Origin: an uncultured Sutterella sp.
Lineage (GTDB): Bacteria > Pseudomonadota > Gammaproteobacteria > Burkholderiales > Burkholderiaceae_F
DNA length: 57,618 nucleotides
Direction of reading: 5' to 3'
Assembly: GCA_900546995.1 (NCBI GenBank)
Contig: URFF01000003.1
Span: 1 to 57,618 of the forward strand
Shown here: positions 23,613-32,100 of the stretch, one piece after another
How positions within the stretch are numbered: the first letter of the stretch is position 1
How the letters are laid out: each line of letters starts with the position of its first letter
Translations under genes and position numbers: made by a program
Notes under the pieces: model-generated
Database searches by the model: none
Told to the model about the DNA's origin: nothing
Seen by the model: only the letters and a program-made list of their open reading frames with translations

Positions 23613-24512
23613 ATGACGAAAGATTCAACGAAAATCGGTCTTTTTGCGGCGTTGGCCTCTTATAGTATTTGGGGCTTGATCGCGCTTTATTGGCGGCTCA
23701 TGGCGCAGGCCTCTTCCGTCGAAATTTTGGCGCATCGTATTGTTTGGTCGTTTGTTTTCATCATCGGAATTTTGTTTTTTCAGCGACAAATCGGAAAAAC
23801 GCTTCTTCTCATTAAAGACATGCTCAAGGCACCTGTTGCCACCAGGGCTTGGATTTTGTTACTTGCGACTCTTTTTGCCTCGGCCAATTGGCTCATCAAT
23901 ATCATGGGGGTTAATACCGGCCACGTAGTTGAACTCAGTCTCGGAACCTTTTTAACCCCGATTGCCACCATGACAATCGGTTTGGTGTTTTTCGCTGAAA
24001 AAGTGTCTCGCTTGCGCAAAATTGCCATCGCATTTGCCGTGTTGGGTGTCGCGGTTTTAATCGGAGGATTGGATCGGTTTCCCTGGTATGCCCTGAGTGT
24101 TTCAGTGACCTGGGCAACCTACGGGGCTCTTAAAAAAATGATCGTGATTGACCCGATGAAAAGTGTCGCCATTGAGCATCTGCTGATGTTTTTCCCGGCT
24201 TTTCTTTTTTTGCTATATGGCGCTCAAGGTCTGTATTGGGGCCGTTTTGAAGACGGTTTTCAAACAGGCTTAAGTTGGTATTTACTCGGTACCGGCATTG
24301 TGACGTCAGTGCCGATGATTTTGTTTTCGCTTGCTGCGCAGAAGTTGCCCATGACGGTGTTGGGCATCATTCAGTTTTTAAGTCCTGTGATTACCTTCTT
24401 TCTGGGCATCTTTGTTTTTCAGGAAGCCGTGACAACGGCCGAAAGCTTAGCGCTGGCTTGTATTTTGGTCGCTGTTTCGCTTTACATCGTCGGCGGATTG
24501 AAAAAGGTTTAA
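23613..24512 (+). CDS. rarD: RarD-type EamA transporter
   Basis: This inner-membrane protein of 299 residues has about ten hydrophobic helices in two EamA halves. The N-terminal GLFAALASYSIWGLIALYWR and the motif ASSVEILAHRIVWSF are typical of RarD (chloramphenicol-sensitive protein), as is the later ANWLINIMGVNTGHVVELSLG-like segment. Transport substrate is unknown for the family. Its stop overlaps the stop of the opposite-strand EamA gene by sharing TTAA, so the two genes are exactly convergent. Confidence 0.88.
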   Translation: MTKDSTKIGLFAALASYSIWGLIALYWRLMAQASSVEILAHRIVWSFVFIIGILFFQRQIGKTLLLIKDMLKAPVATRAWILLLATLFASANWLINIMGVNTGHVVELSLGTFLTPIATMTIGLVFFAEKVSRLRKIAIAFAVLGVAVLIGGLDRFPWYALSVSVTWATYGALKKMIVIDPMKSVAIEHLLMFFPAFLFLLYGAQGLYWGRFEDGFQTGLSWYLLGTGIVTSVPMILFSLAAQKLPMTVLGIIQFLSPVITFFLGIFVFQEAVTTAESLALACILVAVSLYIVGGLKKV

Positions 24513-25369
24513 CGTGCTTTTTGCCTCATTCCAACCATTTCCGATACTAGTGTTGCACCTAAAATGAGGACCGCTCCTACCATGCCCAACCCTGAAATCG
24601 GTTCCTTCAGAATAAATACAGAACAGACAATGGCAATGGCCGGATCGATGTAAGCAAATATCGCAATGCGTGAGGCACTTAAAGTGGGAAGCGCCGAGAA
24701 ATAAAGCCAATAGGCGACACCGGTGTGAACGACGCCCACGGTCAGGGTTAATAAAACCGTCGTTGTGTCAACGTGAAGCGCCGATGGGGTAATCGTTAGA
24801 CACAAGTAAGGGATCAATACCAAAGCCGAAATCGCCAATTGGGCAATTGAGGAATCGTAAGGTCCCAGGTTTTTCATAAATTTATTGCTGATGACGATGC
24901 CTGAGTAAAAACAGGCGGCAATAAAGGCCATCACAATGCCTTTAAAGCCCGTGGAGACGGAACCCTCCCAAATGCCGGCAATAAAGCTCATCCCTAACAA
25001 GGCAATCCCCACGCACAACCACTGAAAAGCCGTGACACGTTCTTTCAGAATGAAGGGCGATAGGGCGATGACAATGACGGGCGCCATGTAATAAGTCAGC
25101 GTGGCGCTCGCAATGCTGGTGAGGCGATAAGCCTCAAAAAGAAAAATCCAGTTAAATCCCAGAGCGGCACCTGAGATGATGAGTAGTTTGGCGTTTTCAA
25201 CCAATGCTTGACGATTCAGTTTTTTCTTTAATAGCGCTAGAACCAATAAAAGAAAGACCGTGCCGGTGATACCGCGACAAAACGCGATAAGTGAAGAAGG
25301 TAACTCGATATAGCGAACAAAAAGACCAATTGTCCCGAAAATGGCCATGGCAAGCAGATACTGGGGCAT
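24509..25369 (-). CDS. EamA-family (DMT) permease
   Basis: This protein of 286 residues has ten predicted hydrophobic helices in two repeated EamA units. Typical segments are ALGFNWIFLFEAYRLTSIAS and VHTGVAYWLYFSALPTLSAS, followed by AYIDPAIAIVCSVFILKEP. It is a drug/metabolite-type exporter whose substrate cannot be predicted. The sequence is not a close relative of the convergent RarD, with which it shares overlapping stop codons. Confidence 0.87.
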   Translation of the reverse strand: MPQYLLAMAIFGTIGLFVRYIELPSSLIAFCRGITGTVFLLLVLALLKKKLNRQALVENAKLLIISGAALGFNWIFLFEAYRLTSIASATLTYYMAPVIVIALSPFILKERVTAFQWLCVGIALLGMSFIAGIWEGSVSTGFKGIVMAFIAACFYSGIVISNKFMKNLGPYDSSIAQLAISALVLIPYLCLTITPSALHVDTTTVLLTLTVGVVHTGVAYWLYFSALPTLSASRIAIFAYIDPAIAIVCSVFILKEPISGLGMVGAVLILGATLVSEMVGMRQKAR

Positions 25370-25493
25370 AGGACTTCCTTTACTGACAATTGAACTTCAA
25401 GGTACTCCAAGTAGCTTTCGTTCGCAACATTTTGGTAGGTGATTTTGCCAAGCGATCTGACAAACGAACGACTTCGTGCTTAAAAAATTGGAA

Positions 25494-25529
25494 GTGGAAA
25501 AAAGACAAGGGCCGGCAAATTGCCGGCCC
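25494..25529 (-). terminator. Rho-independent terminator of abgA-like gene
   Basis: A perfect GC-rich hairpin (10-bp arms GGGCCGGCAA/TTGCCGGCCC, one-base centre) is followed on the minus strand by a T-rich tail. It lies 26 bases past the stop. Confidence 0.85.
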
Positions 25530-25554
25530 GATCCAGAGCTAGAAACTCAACGGA

Positions 25555-26859
25555 TTATTTGGCGAGCGTGCGATAGACACAACGGCTCATCAATTCGAGC
25601 GCGTTGGCAAGCGATTGTTCGTCAAAGTCGAAGTGGCTGTTGTGGTGACCGGCGCGAAGCGTGGAACCCACTTGAACGTAGGTGCCCTTGCCACCGGCGG
25701 CTTGCACCGTGCTCATGAAGTGCGAGTAGTCTTCGGAAGCACCGAAGTTTTGCTCTTCGATGATGTCGGTAAAGCAGCCCATATCGCGAGCTTCTTCAGC
25801 CACAACTTTAGCGACTTCAAGGTCAGACTCACCGCTCTTCGTGCCGCCCTTCAAGTCGATCGAGTAACCGCAACCCCACATTTCAGCGGCGGCCTTAGCG
25901 ATGCGCTTGACTTCACCGAACATGTATTCGTCAAGAGCAGACGTAATACCGCGGGTTTCAAGAACGAGCGTTGCCTTCGGCGGGATGACGTTACGGCCTT
26001 CGCCGCCATTTAACTTACCGACCGTGATACGGGTATCGCCCTTACCGGAGCGGGGAATGGCGTGCATATTCAAAAGTGCCGTTGCGGCAGACAAAAGGGC
26101 ATTCTTGCCTTCTTCCGGGGCGTTACCGGCGTGAGCGGGCACACCCGTGAAGGTGATGTCAGCCTTCGTCGTTGCCAAGAAGTTCTTCGTGCCGCAAATC
26201 ACCTTGCCGATGTTGTTGGCTTGGAAACCAATGTGCATACCGAAGATTTCGTCAACACCCTTAACGGCACCGGCGCGTTCCATCGGCGTGGCGCCGCGAA
26301 CACCTTCTTCGGCCGGTTGGAAGATGAAGCGAATCTTGCCTTGGAATTTGTCGCGCATTGAGGCAACGACTTCAGCCAAAGCCAAACCGATCGCCATGTG
26401 ACCGTCGTGGCCGCAAGCGTGCATGGCACCGGGGTTAACGGAGGCAAAGCCTTCGACGTTGGGGCGGTGATCGGCGTCAGCGCATTCGGAGACGTCGTTG
26501 CAGTCCATATCGAAGCGAACGGCAAGGAAGGGGCCTTCGCCGCCGAAGTCCATGTCAGCCCAGAAACCGGTCATGCCGCCGGCCATCTTTTCAACCAAAG
26601 CGGGATCGGCACCTTGACTCACAGCGCGAGCCATGTGCTTTTTGAGCACTTCTTCAGAAGGCACACCCATCATCGAATCACGATCAACGGCGTCAGCGCC
26701 CATCGTGATTTGGTAGCCCAACGATTGCATTTTCTTGATTGCCATTGAGGCGGTGCGGAATTCCGTCCAACCGGATTCGGGGTGCTTATGAAGGTCACGA
26801 CGAACCGCGGCAAGTGTCGGAATCAATTCGTCAATTTTCGCTTTCAAAGTTTGATCCAT
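25555..26859 (-). CDS. AbgA-like M20 amidohydrolase
   Basis: The 434-residue enzyme closely follows E. coli AbgA (p-aminobenzoyl-glutamate hydrolase subunit A) over its full length. RRDLHKHPESGWTEFRT and MMGVPSEE come first, then the metal site MHACGHDGHMAIGLALA and FQPAEEGVRG with the catalytic Glu pair. ITVGKLNGGEGRNVIPPKA and AGHHNSHFDFDEQ (the last metal ligand) follow. AbgA normally acts with AbgB to release p-aminobenzoate and glutamate from folate breakdown products. No abgB or abgT is nearby, so this may be a stand-alone amidase with a different N-acyl substrate. GGAG precedes the ATG. It is transcribed divergently from the PepT-like gene. Confidence 0.85.
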   Translation of the reverse strand: MDQTLKAKIDELIPTLAAVRRDLHKHPESGWTEFRTASMAIKKMQSLGYQITMGADAVDRDSMMGVPSEEVLKKHMARAVSQGADPALVEKMAGGMTGFWADMDFGGEGPFLAVRFDMDCNDVSECADADHRPNVEGFASVNPGAMHACGHDGHMAIGLALAEVVASMRDKFQGKIRFIFQPAEEGVRGATPMERAGAVKGVDEIFGMHIGFQANNIGKVICGTKNFLATTKADITFTGVPAHAGNAPEEGKNALLSAATALLNMHAIPRSGKGDTRITVGKLNGGEGRNVIPPKATLVLETRGITSALDEYMFGEVKRIAKAAAEMWGCGYSIDLKGGTKSGESDLEVAKVVAEEARDMGCFTDIIEEQNFGASEDYSHFMSTVQAAGGKGTYVQVGSTLRAGHHNSHFDFDEQSLANALELMSRCVYRTLAK

Positions 26860-27087
26860 GGGAGTTCTCCGAAAAGTGAAGGGGCGCCAGGAAAGACACT
26901 CCTTTCAGTTAGCTAACCTTTTTATTTTATCGGTGTTTATTTTTTTCAAAACATTATTTCAGACGGCTTTTTGAATTAATGACAAAGAAAAAAGAATCTT
27001 TACAAAAAGGCATCTCCCCATTGGGTGACGCTCGGTGCTACATTAAAAGAAAATCGGTGTCGTTTTTCTATTGAAAGGAGAAAACCC

Positions 27088-28365
27088 ATGTCTGATAGTC
27101 TTCATCCCGAAGTGCCTGCAGTTGACGAATCCGTCGTCGTAGCCATGAAGGCATTGTCTGAAAATGCCAAGGTGCAAAAGGGATTGCAAATCGCTAAAGA
27201 GGAAGCGGCTCGCGCCATGGCCGAGCAGGTTGAATTGTGCGAAGTGGCTTCCCCGACATTTCATGAAGAAACGCGTGCTAAGGAAATCGCGCGTCGCATG
27301 AAAGAATATGGTCTTACTGATGTGACGATTGATGGGATCGGTAACGTGGTCGGTGTCCGCAAAGGCACGGGTAACGGTCCGGTTTTGGTGATTGACGCTC
27401 ACATGGATACGGTGTTCCCGGAAGGCACCGATGTGACCGTTCGTCGCGAAGGGGATACGTATTACGCTCCAGGCATCGGTGACAATACGAGCGGCTGCCG
27501 CGCACTTTTGCAATTAATCCGCTGCTTTAACGAAGCTGATATCAAGACCGAGGGCGATATTTTGTTTGTTGGTACGGTCGGTGAAGAAGGTAACGGCGAT
27601 ATTCGCGGTGCGAAATTTATGGTCAAGGGCGATCGTCAAGTTGACGGCTACATCGCGATTGACTCCTTCTCCGAAGGGGTTGTCGTCAATGGTGGTGTGG
27701 GTTGCCATCGTTGGCGTGTCTCGATTGACGGTACGGGCGGTCACAGCTTCGTGAACTTCGGTCAAGTGCCAAGCGCCATTCACGCCATGTGCCATGCCGG
27801 TCACTTGATTGACCATTTAACGCCGCCGGCCGAACCCTATACGACCTTCAATATCGGTACGATCAAGGGCGGTACGTCGGTCAATACCATTGCGCCGCAC
27901 TGCGAAGTGGATATCGATATTCGTAGTATTTCCAACGATGAGCTCTTGAAGCTTGAAGCTCAAATCTTTGAAGCGTTGGATGCCGGTGTCGCTGAAGAAA
28001 ACAAGCGCTGGGGTATCACAGATCCTGAAAAGATGGTGAAACTCACGAAGACCCAAATCGGTGATCGTCCTGCCGGTGCTCGTGGCGGCGACTGCCCGGT
28101 GATTCAATGTGCATTAAGCGCTCAAAAGGTGCTCGGTATTGAATTGACGCAATACGGTCCGTCGGCAACTGACGCTAATGCGCCGATCAGTAAGAACATT
28201 CCGGCCGCTTGCTTAGGCTCCGGCGGTATTTCTGAAAAGTATCACACCTTGGACGAATACTTCATCGATAAGGATAGCTACAAGGGTCCGCAATTGATCT
28301 TCTTGGCTGCCTGTATGTTGGTTGGTGCCGAAGGTCAAAAGGCCTTGTTGCCGATTAAGAAGTAA
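27088..28365 (+). CDS. M20-family metallopeptidase (PepT/YgeY-like)
   Basis: The 425-residue cytoplasmic enzyme shows the dinuclear zinc site of M20/M25/M40 peptidases. The motif DAHMDTVFPEG carries the first His and catalytic Asp. GIGDNTSGC provides the bridging Asp, GTVGEEGNGDIRGAKFM the general-base Glu-Glu, and EKYHTLDEY the final His. A dimerisation insert begins around HRWRVSIDGTGGHSF. Peptidase T-like or YgeY-like activity on small peptides or N-acyl amino acids is the best guess. The ATG at 27088 has AAAGGAG at ideal spacing and starts MSDSLHPEV, so the longer frame from 27025 is not used. Confidence 0.85.
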   Translation: MSDSLHPEVPAVDESVVVAMKALSENAKVQKGLQIAKEEAARAMAEQVELCEVASPTFHEETRAKEIARRMKEYGLTDVTIDGIGNVVGVRKGTGNGPVLVIDAHMDTVFPEGTDVTVRREGDTYYAPGIGDNTSGCRALLQLIRCFNEADIKTEGDILFVGTVGEEGNGDIRGAKFMVKGDRQVDGYIAIDSFSEGVVVNGGVGCHRWRVSIDGTGGHSFVNFGQVPSAIHAMCHAGHLIDHLTPPAEPYTTFNIGTIKGGTSVNTIAPHCEVDIDIRSISNDELLKLEAQIFEALDAGVAEENKRWGITDPEKMVKLTKTQIGDRPAGARGGDCPVIQCALSAQKVLGIELTQYGPSATDANAPISKNIPAACLGSGGISEKYHTLDEYFIDKDSYKGPQLIFLAACMLVGAEGQKALLPIKK

Positions 28366-28389
28366 TCACAAAACGGTTTTACGACTTAG

Positions 28390-28419
28390 GGTCGGGTTCT
28401 TTGGGATCCGACCTTTTTT
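28390..28419 (+). terminator. Rho-independent terminator after PepT-like gene
   Basis: The stem GGTCGG/CCGACC is followed by TTTTTT, 25 bases after the stop. Confidence 0.85.
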
Positions 28420-28718
28420 GTTATTGAAATATCCAAATAGCAACGCTACTTAAAATACGAAGTTAGGTATGAATCGTTTTATGCAAAAGGAGGGGTAAAT
28501 CGCTAGTTTTGTGCCAAATTTTGGGTTAAAAAATTAGGAGGGGAGGACACTATTTTGAAGTTAATAGACTAACCCTTTATTTTCTAAAGATTTTTCACTT
28601 TTAGACTGAAAAATTGATACTTTTATCATTAAGAAATTTTATTAGGTAAAAATGGGGAGGGGCAAGAAAAATTCAATGAAATCAAATGGGTAGTTTCCAT
28701 AATTGAGTCAAAAGTTTA

Positions 28719-28747
28719 TTGACGAAGCTTTTAAGAGTTTGTAGTCT
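28719..28747 (+). promoter_or_regulatory. Putative sigma-70 promoter of the giant autotransporter
   Basis: TTGACG (28719-28724) and TAGTCT (28742-28747) are separated by 17 bp. They lie about 185 bases upstream of the ESPR start codon. Confidence 0.5.
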
Positions 28748-28811
28748 ATAGTCAAAGTGTTATCAATACGCTTTGATCGCTGTTTTTAACAATCAACAAG
28801 GAAGGTCTTCA

Positions 28812-28898
28812 GTGAGTCAAGATTTTTCCTTTACGAGCTCCGGAGCGGTTTTGAATGCTGACAGCCGCTGGGTTGGGCTCGTTTTACCGTTTTCGTAA
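28812..28898 (+). CDS. Possible 28-residue leader peptide
   Basis: GTG starts a frame whose translation begins MSQDFSFTSSGAVLNADSR and ends LVLPFS before TAA. A strong AAGGAAGG lies six bases upstream, and the frame falls between the putative promoter and the ESPR start, 35 bases before the latter. No family is recognised. It could be a translated leader that modulates entry into the 22-kb frame, or a chance ORF. Confidence 0.35.
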   Translation: MSQDFSFTSSGAVLNADSRWVGLVLPFS

Positions 28899-28933
28899 GT
28901 TTAGCGACAAGGCAACTCCTAAAAGGTGAGTAT

Positions 28934-29047
28934 ATGAATACCATCTACAAAGTGATCTGGAACGACGCCCTTCAAGTTTTCCAAGCAGTCAATGAAATCA
29001 CGAAAAGTCATCGTAAGCATACCTCTATAAACCGGGGGGGTATTTAA
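28934..29047 (+). CDS. ESPR-type extended signal peptide fragment of the giant autotransporter (out of frame)
   Basis: The ATG at 28934 (site AAAAGGTGAG just upstream) starts MNTIYKVIWNDALQVFQAVN. This is the extended signal peptide region (ESPR, PF13018) that opens many large autotransporters and trimeric adhesins (consensus MNKIYKVIWN-like). The frame runs through the G7 tract and ends at TAA 29045-29047 after 37 residues. The signal-peptide core and passenger continue in another frame from the same tract. With eight instead of seven Gs, the fragment would read directly into ..RGGYLSNSS.. and the hydrophobic core. It is the true 5' end of the giant gene, currently separated from it by one base. 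Confidence 0.9.
   Translation: MNTIYKVIWNDALQVFQAVNEITKSHRKHTSINRGGI
29034..29040 (+). repeat. G7 tract joining ESPR and passenger frames
   Basis: Seven consecutive Gs lie at the exact boundary between the ESPR frame and the passenger frame. A +1 change (G8) or -2 change (G5) restores a single continuous frame from 28934 to 51378. This is the expected design of a slipped-strand contingency locus. Confidence 0.75.
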
Positions 29048-29139
29048 GTAATTCTTCAACATCGCATCCGTCGAGCTCATTCAGATTAAAGGCGGTTGCG
29101 GTAGCGGTTGCCGGAGCAATTATTCATTCAGTTACTTTT

Positions 29140-32100
29140 TTGGCACCGACGACGGTATGGGCCAAAGATCTCATTCTTCAAGATTATGTATTTGACTTAG
29201 GAAGCGGTAGTACAACATCCGAGTTGCCAACGTATGGTGGTAATGAGCTTCCAAGTGCTGGCGAAAGAGTTGTTCTTGATCTTGATAGTGCTATTTTCAA
29301 CAATACGACCAATAATATTTTCGCTCAGGATGAGACTGGTCGAGGTTTGCCTCTTTTCGGTATTGAAGGTTCTTGGGGGGCAGAGGGTGTCGATCTCGTT
29401 TTTCGACAAGATGGACAAGACTTGGTTGGTAATCAAGTGACCATTGGTGTTGCTGATCAAGCTAAATTCACCTACAGCATGAACGCTGGGTTTTCTTTTG
29501 GGAAATATGCCATTGAATACCAGCTTCAAAAAATTAATTTGTTGTCGACTGTTGGGTATGGACTTAATGTTAGTGCTTCTGAAAGTAGGACAGATGATTT
29601 AAAAGCAACGCTTCTAGGTGGTGGTAACATAACCTTTGGTTATAGCGCTGAAAATAGTGATGAAGGCTTTTTAACTTTAGCTGGATCTGAAAAAAATACC
29701 TATACAGGTTGGACTTATGTTGGTTACTCCACTGACGGTGCTCCTTCTGCGGGTAAAACGACGATTTATTTTGGTAAAGATGCCGCTTTTGGAGACACAG
29801 CAAATTTAGATGTGGAAGGTTCTTCCAATGTTTATATTGGTGGCGTAAACAGAAATCAGGATTATTCCCAAACAGTTCATGGTCTTCGCGGGACGGGCTT
29901 AATTGATTTAGGTTCTCAGGCTACTTTGACGTTAGATCAATCCTCACAAGAAACAGGAAACGTTTCAACTGAGGACGGTACTATTCGCGTGGACAATCGT
30001 TTCACGGGTGAAGAAGGTGCTAAGTATGAAATTGAACTTAGTGGAGACGTTGCAGGGTATGAGGTTTGGTTCTCAAATAATCAATCAGATTACACCGGAA
30101 CAATTTCGTTAAACAATGGAAAAATTCAAGCTTATAACGAAAATCGAACAGTTTCTGTTGGTGATCTGCAGTACACACCTAATCTGATTTTAACGACATC
30201 AACTCTTCAGTTAGACCAAAATGGTCAACTCCTCATTGATGGTAGCGGTTCTGTTCATAATTTGGTTATTAATAACTCAAGTGAAGGGCCAAACTCCAAT
30301 GCATTGTCTTTTGAAAATGTTGCATTGGGGACTGGTAGCCTTCTTGTAACGGGAGATTTAACGCTTCAGCAGGATGCGACCGTTAACATTGATAACTTCT
30401 CTGAGGACAACGGTTTGGCCGAAGCTGTCCTGGGCAAGAGTTTTTTTGATGCTGACGATGGTTTGAGTAATGCTCTTATTGAAGTTGAGGGAAAAGTAAA
30501 TCTCTATGGTCACAAGCTTGCTTTAACGGGTAATGCAACGTTAGGTAAGGAAACAACAGTTTCTCAAAATGGTGAGCATGTCGCAGATGCAACTTGGGTA
30601 TTTTCTGATGAACTTCAATATGTTGCAGGTAGTGGCGATCAAAACAATTCGTTCAATATTGAGTACACACTGACTAAACTCAATATCTTAGACGGTCAAG
30701 AGTTTACTTTGGAGACGGCTGAAGGATCTCAAACGGGTCAGGACTTCACCGCACTACTAACTGGTTCAGGAGATTTGGTAGTTAACACCAAGGGACTGAC
30801 TGTCAATATCGGTCATCAAGGTGGTAATCAATATACCGGTGACACCGATGTCACTAACAACTCCCACGTTGTCTTAACTCAAAGTGGAGCGTTTGGTCAG
30901 GGGCAGGGTGCGCTTTCTATCGGTGATCAAGGTAGTGTTACTTTAGATAAAGGAGTGGAACAAGCTTCTTCCGGTTTATCTGGAAACGGAACCTTAATAT
31001 TGAATGAGGGAGCTAAGTACTCACTGACACAAAGTTCCAATGCCACTATTTCAAATATTATCCGGGGAAGTGGCACCTTTGCCGTGGACCTTACTAATGG
31101 ACAGAATTCACTTCAATTTACTGGCAATCAAGCATTTAGCGGCATTTTAGATTTAACGAATACAACCTTAGATCTGTCTAAAAATCAGTCAACGTTAGGT
31201 CAAAGTCACATTGTTCTTAATGAAGGAACCCATTTTAGTTTTGGTAAAGGCAGTACGGTTGCGGGTTTAGACGTTAATGAGGGGGCTGATCTCGATGCAG
31301 ATACACTAATCATTGGCGGGGATGCTGTATTGGCCGTTAATGGTGAGTTGTCTTTTGATAGTGGTCGTCAATTTGACATTAATGATGTTGAAGTCGCTGA
31401 TAACATCAATTTAATTGACTTTGATTCAGATAACGGTGTTATTTCAAACAACTTTATCCAAACAAACCAGTTTACGTCCGGGGTGGAACAGCAGTTCACA
31501 ATTAACGTGAATGGCTCAGCGTCGGTTGATGGAAAACAACAGGTTATTCGTGAGTATGCGCAAGGGACGGATGACACTCGTGATGTTGTAGCAGAGACGA
31601 CTTGGTTACTGAATCCCTCTTTAACAACGTCAGATAATGGTCTCTTCGCCGGTGTTCAATTAACGCAAATCAATGTTCTTAATGGTAAGAACCTGACGTT
31701 GACCGGTGATGAGAACGGAAAGGTTCTCAGTGCGCTTTTATCTAGTGAAAACAACCTTGGCGGTATTACGTTTGATGGCGGAAAAATTACCGTTAGCAAC
31801 AGTCAGAATAATTATTCGGTAAAAACGGCTATCACCGGAGGTACAACAGTTACTCTGGCTCAAAGCAACGCATTGGGGAAGACGTCTGAACTTGAGGTTT
31901 ATGGTGCATTAATTCTCGGTTCTGGAATCAGTCAGACTGTGTATGGTTGGAATTCCGATGCGAATGGTCAAATTAAATTAGATGGTTCGTTAGTTCTTGA
32001 GGATAGTAACTCTGTCAGTATCGCCAATCAATTCACAGGCACTACTGGTTTGTTGAATATTGATCTTGGTAAGTCAGAAAATTCGCTGATTTTCACAGCG

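Larger units (their letters stand above)
28421..28933 (+). other. Long leader region upstream of the giant autotransporter
   Basis: This is 513 bases without a conventional gene. The left part (28421-28710) is AT-rich, with two G-rich islands (GGAGGGGAGG, GGGGAGGGG) and no recognised feature. The right part holds a promoter (28719-28747), a 28-codon ORF with a strong ribosome binding site (28812-28898), and the ribosome binding site of the ESPR start. A long untranslated or leader-encoding mRNA segment suggests post-transcriptional control, but this is inference. Confidence 0.5.

Noticed and set aside
28934..29047. Programmed ribosomal frameshifting at the G7 tract as the main explanation
   Set aside because: Possible, but no stimulatory structure or internal Shine-Dalgarno spacing like that in prfB is evident. 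A length-variable tract explains the layout more simply.
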